The position numbers were made by a program, and so were the translations under genes. Source: Candidatus Thorarchaeota archaeon (lineage in GTDB: Archaea > Asgardarchaeota > Thorarchaeia > Thorarchaeales > Thorarchaeaceae). From it: a stretch of DNA of 8,730 nt. The notes beneath the pieces were generated by a model that saw only the letters and a list, made by a program, of their open reading frames with translations, was not told the origin of the DNA and did not search any database. Shown in pieces: positions 1 through 6,049 of this stretch. Where the stretch lies: positions 1,357,003-1,365,732 of the forward strand of contig CP070658.1 in NCBI GenBank assembly GCA_020355105.1, written 5' to 3'. Position 1 is the stretch's first letter, and each line of letters opens with the position of its first letter.

Positions 1-2
1 AT

Positions 3-1313
3 GGCGATGAGTACCTCCATGGCACAGATCCGCTGAACAATGATTCAGACGATGATGGTGCACCTGACGGGTATGAGGTATCTGTCATGCTGGATCCATT
101 AAATAATGATACAGATGGTGATGGCATTCTTGATCTGGAAGAGCTTGAGTGGGGCAGCAACCCCTGGAATTCTGATTCTGACTTCGATGGCGTTCCGGAC
201 ATGCAGGACCCCGACACCTTTGCTGAGTTTGCTGGGCCTGTGATTCTAGCATGTGATTGGGATGAACATAATTACACTCGTGATTTCGCACAAGGTCTTG
301 AGAATTATACTGAGGTCATAGTAGTTTCATTGGAGGAATTGATGGCAAGCTACACGAACTATCAGTACATAGTCCTTGTTGGGCGGCCAGATCCTGCGAG
401 TGAAACTGTTGCCGGACTGACATATGAGCTCTTAGAGGATACAGGCAGTGTACTTGCAGACATGATGCAACCTGATTCACATAAGATTGCGATTCGCCAC
501 TGTGTCTGGAATAGCCCTCAGACAGTTGTCATTCTCTCTAGTGCATATCCAACAGATGTCTATAATGTTCTGCAGATGCTCAGAGGTAGAGATGTAACGA
601 TACTCGCTGATTCTTTCATAGCAGAGTATCAAACCATACCAGTGAGTCATGCGCAAGGTCTTGAATATTCGTTTGCACTTGATGGCATAGACATCGTAAA
701 GGCAACAGACTCCATAGTCGGAATCGTGCTTATGAGTTCAGAACTACCACGCGTTCAAGTGACTCGATACAACAGTTCAACTGTTTCTCATCTGTTGACT
801 TATCAAAATGGTCTCGAAGAAGGGGATGAGGCCATGACCAGATATCTCGAGTTCTCAGTCACCTCTAGTAGCGGGACGAGTATCGCAGTCCATGAAGCTC
901 TAATCGTGATCTATTATCGGTTCTCCGATATTGACCGTGATGGAGATGGGAGCTTTGATGGGATCGTAGACTTCAATGAAACTACTCTGACACCATATTG
1001 GTATGATGATGTCGCCGATACATGGACAAAGCTGTCAACTGATTTAGACTGGGTACTGGATATGGGTGTCAACACGACAAACATCGAAGTCTATGGTGAA
1101 ACATACGCAGGATATGTCTGGGCTCGAGTGACTCATCTTTCATTGTATGGCATTGGAGGAAAGACAAATGCATTTGTGTTCACTCCGCCAAACCTCCTTG
1201 TGTTTGTGATACTCATGGGTGGACTTGCAGGAATTCTGATTGTAGTAGTCTTGAAAAGAAGACGTAGAAGAATGCCTGACTTTGAGGTAGACTTCAGCGG
1301 CCTATTGGAATGA
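3..1313 (+). CDS. Membrane-anchored surface protein with Ca2+-binding DxDxDG repeats (5' end outside window)
   Basis: The frame is open from the first bases of the window and ends at TGA 1311-1313, so 436 C-terminal residues are visible and the start lies upstream. Visible residues 9-66 carry three acidic loops (D14-D22, D36-D44, D58-D66) of thrombospondin type 3-like form, which in known families bind Ca2+ and stiffen extracellular stalks. A further loop, DIDRDGDG, starts near residue 309. Between them lies an ectodomain with a segment reading YIVLVGRPD and later SPQTVVILSS, reminiscent of S-layer-type domains, but I cannot assign it firmly. Residues about 329-392 (PYWYDD through THLSLYGIGG) resemble the beta-rich domain often found just before the anchor of archaeal surface proteins. 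A helix at about 398-417 is followed by KRRRRR, a classic stop-transfer, leaving a cytoplasmic tail of about 18 residues. The protein is therefore probably exported with the N-terminus outside. Ligand or partner is unknown. Confidence 0.85.
   Translation, partial: GDEYLHGTDPLNNDSDDDGAPDGYEVSVMLDPLNNDTDGDGILDLEELEWGSNPWNSDSDFDGVPDMQDPDTFAEFAGPVILACDWDEHNYTRDFAQGLENYTEVIVVSLEELMASYTNYQYIVLVGRPDPASETVAGLTYELLEDTGSVLADMMQPDSHKIAIRHCVWNSPQTVVILSSAYPTDVYNVLQMLRGRDVTILADSFIAEYQTIPVSHAQGLEYSFALDGIDIVKATDSIVGIVLMSSELPRVQVTRYNSSTVSHLLTYQNGLEEGDEAMTRYLEFSVTSSSGTSIAVHEALIVIYYRFSDIDRDGDGSFDGIVDFNETTLTPYWYDDVADTWTKLSTDLDWVLDMGVNTTNIEVYGETYAGYVWARVTHLSLYGIGGKTNAFVFTPPNLLVFVILMGGLAGILIVVVLKRRRRRMPDFEVDFSGLLE
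27..200 (+). repeat. 66-bp coding repeat, three units (22-residue Ca2+-loop repeat)
   Basis: Units begin at 27, 93 and 159, exactly 66 bases apart; the third is followed to its last loop aspartate at 200. At protein level each unit has a (D/N)P pair followed four residues later by the DxDxDGxxD loop: NDSDDDGAPD, NDTDGDGILD and SDSDFDGVPD. The first two units also share a DPLNND stretch. The DNA has diverged between units, so this is a protein-level tandem repeat. More units probably lie upstream of the window. Confidence 0.8.
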
Positions 1314-1462
1314 AATAGAAGACTCAAGAATCCCTCATTGAGAAAAGATACAGTTGAAGATAGCTAGTCCTTTGGTACTTTGCAACAAAAGGCAAGTCGT
1401 TGTAATTGTGGAAACCTCAAAGCAACTAAAGGCTAGTAATCTAGATTCTGATTATTCGTTGA

Positions 1463-1822
1463 TGCCCTTTTATTCAGTATGAGTATATAGCAAGCAATGG
1501 ATTGAAGCAAGGGAAAAGAATCGATGATGGGTTTCTGGCAATGCTGGAAGGCTATGCAGGAATAGGTGTTGTCATTGCCTCGTACCAATTCACTTTCGAC
1601 TTTCTCTAGACGTATGGTAGTCAAACCCATTGGTCCGCAGCTCTTTTCCTGTTCATCATGCCAATCATCATCATTTTGTGGATAGTTCCTGCAATAATGC
1701 CTGTAGGTGCAACTCAAGGAAGGAAATGGAGCTACATTCTCGATTTTGCCAATTGGCTTGGCATAAGGAATGAATTCGAGTTCACCGTTAGAAAACTTGA
1801 TGGCTCCACGCATCTTGAATGA
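1463..1822 (+). pseudogene. Remnant of a small membrane-protein gene interrupted by one in-frame TAG
   Basis: This gap between the surface-protein gene and the next gene is about 600 bases and has no intact convincing gene. In one forward frame it is open from 1463 to 1822 except for a single TAG at 1607-1609. The first part ends with a hydrophobic stretch (LEGYAGIGVVIASYQF). After the stop, the same frame continues with a strong predicted membrane helix (AALFLFIMPIIIILWIVPAI) and then a polar tail including FANWLGIRNEFEFTVRKLDG, ending at TGA 1820-1822. Both halves read like one two-helix membrane protein. No good start is visible: a possible ATG at 1462-1464 lies one frame away and would need loss of one T in the TTTT run at 1468-1471. 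A point-mutated, possibly also frameshifted, pseudogene is the simplest reading. Alternatives are a small gene from ATG 1658 (about 54 residues), stop readthrough, or a sequencing error. The family is not recognised. Confidence 0.4.
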
Positions 1823-1877
1823 AGATGAAAACAAATCGAAACACAGACTATGAAGAACACACGTAGAAAAAGCGAAG

Positions 1878-1888
1878 ACTTTTACTAG
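1878..1888 (+). promoter_or_regulatory. Possible TATA/BRE promoter of the small YbjN-like gene
   Basis: An A/T-rich element containing CTTTTACTAG follows a purine-rich stretch (AGAAAAAGCGAAG), an arrangement like an archaeal BRE plus TATA box. With the usual spacing of about 25 bases, transcription would begin near 1905-1912. This lies downstream of the ATG at 1898 and upstream of the ATG at 1934, and is one reason for preferring the later start. The match to consensus is only moderate. Confidence 0.3.
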
Positions 1889-1933
1889 CTTTTAGCAATG
1901 AAGTTATCATTAGGTCTTGTTCAAGCAGGGAAC

Positions 1934-2374
1934 ATGGACGAAGAGGCTCAGGACGAGTCGAGGGACATGAGTACAACCTGGTTCATCGCCAAGGAATACC
2001 TGAAGAGACTTGAGGTTAGTTTTGAGGAGCATGGACGCAAGACCTTCAGTCTGTATCCCTACGGTCCAACTGAAACCAAGGAGATTGAGGTGTTTCCTGG
2101 CGCCCATTGGATAACTCTCACAACTCGGCTCTATGATTTGAGATCCATTCCCAAGAAACAGAGGGCGTCTGTATATGAACAGCTGCTCAAGACAAATGCG
2201 AGCCTTGTGGAGATCACGTTTGGTCTTGACAAGAAGAACTTTGTCACTATTCGCAACGCCATACCTGTCACTGGCATCTCATATGATGTCTTCAACGCAA
2301 CGTACGAGGCCCATCTCTCGGGGATCAAGCTTTTCCATGGGAAGCTGAAAGGCAGTCTGGGTCTGAAAGACTGA
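1934..2374 (+). CDS. Small soluble protein, possibly YbjN/type III chaperone-like fold
   Basis: The protein has 146 residues from ATG 1934 and ends at TGA 2372-2374. The frame extends to an ATG at 1898 (158 residues), but that codon has no ribosome-binding site and lies upstream of the transcription start predicted from the TATA-like element. ATG 1934 is preceded by GCAGGGAAC, a weak Shine-Dalgarno-like sequence. A third ATG at 1967 (MSTTWFIAKEYL) sits where the conserved-looking part begins. There is no signal peptide and no membrane segment. The pattern is an N-terminal helix (FIAKEYLKRLEVSFEEHG), strands around WITLTTRLYDL, a helix (RASVYEQLLKTNAS), strands (VEITFGLDKKNFVTIRNAIPV), and a C-terminal helix. 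This order recalls YbjN/type III secretion chaperone-like folds, often helper or chaperone proteins. The assignment is from fold pattern only. It is convergent with the large membrane-protein gene, 69 bases away. Confidence 0.75.
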   Translation: MDEEAQDESRDMSTTWFIAKEYLKRLEVSFEEHGRKTFSLYPYGPTETKEIEVFPGAHWITLTTRLYDLRSIPKKQRASVYEQLLKTNASLVEITFGLDKKNFVTIRNAIPVTGISYDVFNATYEAHLSGIKLFHGKLKGSLGLKD

Positions 2375-2404
2375 TACGGCGACACCAATTGCTTTTGTGA
2401 GGAA

Positions 2405-2420
2405 ACGGGACTGACCCCGT
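2405..2420. terminator. Possible small hairpin between convergent genes
   Basis: Arms ACGGG (2405-2409) and CCCGT (2416-2420) pair perfectly around a 6-base loop, in the 69-base gap between two convergent stop codons. Only short T-runs flank it, on the minus-strand side (GTTTCC). It could help terminate one or both transcripts, but a 5-bp stem is weak evidence. Confidence 0.25.
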
Positions 2421-2443
2421 ATGCATATTGCGTATGGACCATG

Positions 2444-5233
2444 TCACGGAGGCGGGACACCAAACTTGACCCACCAATAGACTATGTCAGTCACGTACGC
2501 CTCAATGAGTGCCCCCCAGAGCAGGAAGAAGATAATCAATGCGAAAGTCCTCCAAGTACGGGAGTCTGAGATCAGTGCACGTGTCTTGGACGGAACGGAG
2601 TCCCAGTCCTGATTGGTTATGCTAGGCCCCAAGTCCTTGGCTATCCGGAAGGAAACTGCGGCTGCCATCAAGAAGGCAGGAATCTCAACGATGGCATGTG
2701 GAACAACCCGTGCTATCGCCGGTAGTACACTTCCTGCGTCCATTGCTTCCCATAGTGCTACACCACCAACAATCAGGGCTGTCGACAGAACCTCCGCGAT
2801 AGCCACAGACATCAGACTGAAGCGGATGTAGGTTAAGAGGAAGTCCTCCTCTCTGACTTCTGACCTTGATCTGTAGACTGCCCTGTAAACGGCGGCGATA
2901 ATCATTGGAAGTATTACTAGAGCGATCAATGTGAACTGGTCATCAAATACAAAGTATTCTAGCGCAAAGATGGACACAAACAGAGGGAACCACCAGCCGC
3001 CAATGCCACCCCTACCGAGGGCTCTTGCCACTGCTATCAAAAGGAAGGCCCCAACAAGGACTCCATAGAGGATTGCCGCTCGGACGCCGAGATGAGCGGA
3101 AAGTACCCATGGATTGACTTCATCCAAGGGAGATGTAGGCACAAAGACTCCTGCAGCTAGATCCATTTGGGTCCACACTACTGCTGCGATTCCTGTAACG
3201 ACGACAGCGGCGGTCGACCCGTAAGCGATACCCTTCGACTTGTATTTCACTCCAAATAGCCACAATACTGCAGACCAAAAGATGGGACCTATGACCATCA
3301 TCAGGAGTGTGCGCACGAAGTTGTGCTCAGCGAACAGCCAGAAGAAGGTCTGAAGCTCGTCCCGGACAAAGAACTCAAACACACGTTCTAGACCGTTTGG
3401 ATTGCCGATGTCAGCAAAGAGCCCAAATAGATTCGTCCAGACAAAGCCAGGATCATTGAACATGATGAGAAGCCATATTCCGACAATTGAAACAAGTAGG
3501 CCACCGAAGAACATCAAGACTGCCTGACGAATGTCTTCGGTGCGAACGTTCAGCAGGGGTCCAGATTCGTCGCCGGTCTGTTCTCTCCAACGTCCTCTAA
3601 ACTCAAAGAAGTAGAGCACAAAGAGGACAGTGAAGATGTAGATTGGCACATTCACAATGAACTGGAATGCCAGCCTATAGAGAATCATTCCTGGTTCAGG
3701 GGGAGTGATAATCGGGCGGACACGATTAATCGTTAGGCCCTCTATTACCGCAGGAGTTGGAAGAACGGTCAGGAGGTAATCCACCCCTGGAAGCGAGAAC
3801 CACGTGAGAATCGAAACAGTTAGTCCTGCAACAAAGGCAAAGGCTTCAAGACTGCCCCCGATGTGAGTCCTGACAAAGTGCCCAATGACCCCCAGGAGCA
3901 TCATCATTGCAAACGGAATTGCCAACATAAGAAGAATCCAGATTGTTGGGGTGATGAGGGCAGAGTTGTTCACAGCATACATCAAGTTGGAGGTCACGTC
4001 CGTGTCTATTTGGCCAGGTATGAATCTGAAGCCAGGTAGACCCATAACATGTGCATAGGTGAGAGTGACCGCCATCATGGCGGCAATGAAGGCTCCCGTG
4101 ATTGCAAAGCCAATACCGACAGCCGCAACGAGGGTTTCCAACATGTCGCCGTTGGCGGCCTCTGCCACACGGTGCCTCACTCGTGCAATTCTGTCGAAGG
4201 CCTTCTTGTATAAGGAAACGGCGAAGTTCTCCGTTAGAGGAAGGATGATTATGGCAAAGATAATCGGTGGAGATGCCTGTATCACCCCAGAAAGGAAGTA
4301 GTTGAAGACGTAATCGAGTATTTGAGCCTCACTTAGACCCGACCAGCCTGCACCTGGATTGATGAGAATTGGAGCTGAAAGTGCGCGTGCGACCTCGAAG
4401 AATATCAGCCCGACTGACAACAGAATATTCAGTCTGAAGAACCAGCCTAGAACTCCGCGCATCATCTCTCCGCCGAGATCTCGGTCACCGAGTTTCAATC
4501 CAGCGCTCTTGGCGATTCTGTTGGAAGCAGGATAACCGAATCTGTATATCCAGGTCAGGAAGATGAATACGCCCAAAATGTAGAGATATCCTGGAGGTAC
4601 TTCGTATGCGGGATGACCAGCATTGAACATGATCCAAGTCACAATACCTCCATTGTAGACGAAGACGGAAGGGATTATTGTTGCAAGACCGATGATTAGG
4701 TAGTCCTTCCAGGCATGCCGCCATGCTCGTGATTGGACTTCTGGGTCGAGAGGCTGAGGTTCAACCCCCTCGAAGGTTATGTTATCGAGACGGTCTCTAA
4801 GGCTAGCGTACCAATCAGCTTTGGGTCCACCCCCGTCCTTCCTCCGGAATAATCTTGACCACCTCTTCTGAAGTGGATCTTGGAGAGTGAGCTTCACAGC
4901 TAGAACTATCATTCCAAATAGAACAGCAAAGAAAGAAACCATAACCCAAGTAAGATACTCCTGAAGCGTGGCTGTGAATTGAAAGAAGAAATCAGTTATC
5001 AACATCCAAATTAGTTCATTTGCGCCGACCGCTACATCAAACCCGGGAACAACAGATACAGGTATTGACCAGATCCAGAACAGAAAGAACGTGACCGTCT
5101 TTACATACATCAAGACAATGAACGCTTCAATGAACTTGTTGCTCCTCTTGCTGAAGAAGATTAGATACACCACTGTTACAATCAATGGTGAAAGGAACTC
5201 GAAAACCAGCGTCAGCAATGTCAGTTCGGCCAT
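2444..5233 (-). CDS. Giant polytopic membrane protein with SpoIIM-like (DUF95) C-terminal region
   Basis: The product has 929 residues from ATG 5233 and ends at TGA 2446-2444. The frame also allows an ATG at 5269 adding 12 polar residues (MYPFQSEARCCV). I prefer 5233 because AAGGTG lies 7 bases upstream and the protein then begins directly with a hydrophobic helix. I count roughly 18-20 membrane helices. A charged loop at about 116-175 is rich in Lys, Arg and Asp and probably cytosolic; further soluble loops lie near 235-260, 340-365 and 545-570. The C-terminal part carries PHAIVEIPA (about 845-853) and, after a hydrophilic loop, a helix ending in ALIEAYVT (about 908-915). These match the conserved PHG-x-E-x-PA and IEA-Y/F-VT features of SpoIIM/DUF95 proteins. 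A segment near 637-670 (HNFVRTLL then KYKSKGIAYG) may be the first half of such a domain, with extra helices inserted. Typical SpoIIM proteins have about 200 residues, so the long N-terminal portion is unusual. Function is unknown; transport or membrane remodelling are guesses. Confidence 0.9.
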   Translation of the reverse strand: MAELTLLTLVFEFLSPLIVTVVYLIFFSKRSNKFIEAFIVLMYVKTVTFFLFWIWSIPVSVVPGFDVAVGANELIWMLITDFFFQFTATLQEYLTWVMVSFFAVLFGMIVLAVKLTLQDPLQKRWSRLFRRKDGGGPKADWYASLRDRLDNITFEGVEPQPLDPEVQSRAWRHAWKDYLIIGLATIIPSVFVYNGGIVTWIMFNAGHPAYEVPPGYLYILGVFIFLTWIYRFGYPASNRIAKSAGLKLGDRDLGGEMMRGVLGWFFRLNILLSVGLIFFEVARALSAPILINPGAGWSGLSEAQILDYVFNYFLSGVIQASPPIIFAIIILPLTENFAVSLYKKAFDRIARVRHRVAEAANGDMLETLVAAVGIGFAITGAFIAAMMAVTLTYAHVMGLPGFRFIPGQIDTDVTSNLMYAVNNSALITPTIWILLMLAIPFAMMMLLGVIGHFVRTHIGGSLEAFAFVAGLTVSILTWFSLPGVDYLLTVLPTPAVIEGLTINRVRPIITPPEPGMILYRLAFQFIVNVPIYIFTVLFVLYFFEFRGRWREQTGDESGPLLNVRTEDIRQAVLMFFGGLLVSIVGIWLLIMFNDPGFVWTNLFGLFADIGNPNGLERVFEFFVRDELQTFFWLFAEHNFVRTLLMMVIGPIFWSAVLWLFGVKYKSKGIAYGSTAAVVVTGIAAVVWTQMDLAAGVFVPTSPLDEVNPWVLSAHLGVRAAILYGVLVGAFLLIAVARALGRGGIGGWWFPLFVSIFALEYFVFDDQFTLIALVILPMIIAAVYRAVYRSRSEVREEDFLLTYIRFSLMSVAIAEVLSTALIVGGVALWEAMDAGSVLPAIARVVPHAIVEIPAFLMAAAVSFRIAKDLGPSITNQDWDSVPSKTRALISDSRTWRTFALIIFFLLWGALIEAYVTDIVYWWVKFGVPPP

Positions 5234-5330
5234 GACGCAGCACCTTGCCTCACTCTGGAATGGATACAAACCGGACCTAACAGAAAAAGGTTCGTCTGAC
5301 AGACTTTCAAAGGCAGCTCTCTATGGCGAG

Positions 5331-5340
5331 ACTTATATGC
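5331..5340. promoter_or_regulatory. Near-symmetric TATA element in the divergent ferritin/membrane-protein promoter region
   Basis: ACTTATATGC reads as CTTATATG on the plus strand and CATATAAG on the minus strand, so one element could position TBP for either direction. For ferritin it lies about 60 bases before the ATG, predicting transcription from about 5360 and a leader of about 35 bases. For the minus-strand gene it predicts a start near 5310 and a leader of about 77 bases to ATG 5233. The purine-rich GGCGAGA on the left favours the ferritin direction as a BRE. No other TATA-like element as good is visible in this 162-base gap. Confidence 0.45.
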
Positions 5341-5383
5341 CATAGGTAACGATTGTGAAGAATAAGGAATCAACCAACAAGTT

Positions 5384-5389
5384 GAGGAG
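5384..5389 (+). promoter_or_regulatory. Strong ribosome-binding site of ferritin
   Basis: GAGGAG lies 6 bases before ATG 5396 and is complementary to the 3' end of 16S rRNA. It is the clearest Shine-Dalgarno sequence in the window and fixes the ferritin start. Confidence 0.7.
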
Positions 5390-5395
5390 AGAATC

Positions 5396-5923
5396 ATGGA
5401 GATTAGCAAAGAACTAGAAGAGATGATGAATGACCAGCTCAATTTCGAGCTCTACAGTGCCTACATCTATCTCGGTATGGGTGCCTATTTCGAGGATATC
5501 AACCTCGGTGGAATGGCTCACTGGATGGAGCTTCAGTTTCAAGAGGAGTTCAACCACGCAATGCGCTTCTACCGCCACATCTTTGAGAGGGGCGGGAGAG
5601 TGGATTTGAGAGAGATCAAGGCACCTCAGAAGGAGTATGCTTCACCAATCGAAGCTTGGGAAACGGCCTATGAGCATGAGAAACTCGTCACAGCACGCAT
5701 CTACAAGATTGGAGAGCTTGCAGAGAAGGAAGGCGATAGAGCCGCCATAAGCATGCTGAATTGGTTCTACACCGAACAAGTCGAAGAAGAAGAGAAGACC
5801 ATGACAGTCCGTGACAAGTTGAAGTTCATTGGGGACAACGTTCCTGGTCTCTACCATCTGGATGCCGAGCTGGGCGCAAGGCCCCCGGTTGGACCCCCTC
5901 CGGCTGAGTCGTTCGCACCTTAG
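5396..5923 (+). CDS. ftnA: Non-haem ferritin (iron storage, ferroxidase)
   Basis: Ferritin oxidises Fe2+ at a di-iron centre and stores it as ferric mineral inside a cytoplasmic 24-subunit cage. The protein has 175 residues, slightly longer than the 165 or so usual for bacterial FtnA. The four-helix bundle is complete and all ferroxidase ligands are present, each one position later than in E. coli FtnA: E18, E51, H54 (in EEFNH), E95 (in YEHE), and Q128 and E131 (in EQVEEEE). The conserved tyrosine is Y25. This makes it an active H-type/FtnA-like ferritin and not a haem-binding bacterioferritin, since no Met matches the haem site convincingly. The C-terminal tail, about residues 160-175, is proline-rich (ARPPVGPPPAESFAP) and would sit at or beyond the fifth helix. 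The stop is TAG 5921-5923. It has its own TATA element and strong ribosome-binding site and appears monocistronic, closed by a hairpin. Regulation by an iron regulator is plausible, but I see no clear operator. Confidence 0.95.
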   Translation: MEISKELEEMMNDQLNFELYSAYIYLGMGAYFEDINLGGMAHWMELQFQEEFNHAMRFYRHIFERGGRVDLREIKAPQKEYASPIEAWETAYEHEKLVTARIYKIGELAEKEGDRAAISMLNWFYTEQVEEEEKTMTVRDKLKFIGDNVPGLYHLDAELGARPPVGPPPAESFAP

Positions 5924-5938
5924 ATTTCGGCCTGATTC

Positions 5939-5985
5939 GGTAGGAGTACCGGTCCGAAGCAGGTTTCGGGCCGGAACATCCTACT
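5939..5985 (+). terminator. Long imperfect hairpin downstream of ferritin
   Basis: A stem of about 19 pairs starts 16 bases after the ferritin stop. GTAGGA (5940-5945) pairs with TCCTAC (5979-5984), and GTACCGGTCCGAA (5946-5958) pairs with TTCGGGCCGGAAC (5965-5977), with one A:A mismatch, one G:U pair and one bulged base. The loop is GCAGGT (5959-5964). The pyrimidine-rich CTCCTTTCTT follows at once. It could act as a terminator or as a 3'-end stabilising structure of ferritin mRNA. Archaeal termination relies mainly on U-tracts, so the stem may have another role. Confidence 0.55.
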
Positions 5986-6003
5986 CCTTTCTTGAGTAGC
6001 AGA

Positions 6004-6012
6004 CTACTTATG
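6004..6012 (+). promoter_or_regulatory. Possible TATA element of the peptidase gene
   Basis: CTACTTATG lies about 40 bases before ATG 6050, which would place the transcription start near 6032-6036 and leave a short leader without a ribosome-binding site. The match is moderate and has no strong BRE. Confidence 0.25.
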
Positions 6013-6049
6013 TCACCTTGTTTCCGAGCAGACTGGGTGCAACCGGTTC

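Noticed and set aside
1323..1342. CTCAA/TTGAG inverted repeat just after the surface-protein gene as a terminator
   Set aside because: There are only five pairs around a 10-base loop and no T-tract after it, so it is within chance expectation.
1607..1609. TAG as a pyrrolysine codon
   Set aside because: Ferritin, the adenylyltransferase and the right-hand partial gene all end in TAG, and no pyl gene is visible in the window. It is kept only as an alternative under the pseudogene.
1433..1834. Uninterrupted 133-residue minus-strand frame in the gap before the YbjN-like gene
   Set aside because: It is rich in Cys, Asn, His and Ser with no domain pattern, no hydrophobic core and no promoter or ribosome-binding site. 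The plus strand at the same place reads as a coherent membrane protein, so this looks like its antisense shadow.
2131..2463. 110-residue minus-strand frame overlapping the YbjN-like gene
   Set aside because: It is antisense to a well-composed protein and has an unlikely composition, so it is a shadow frame.
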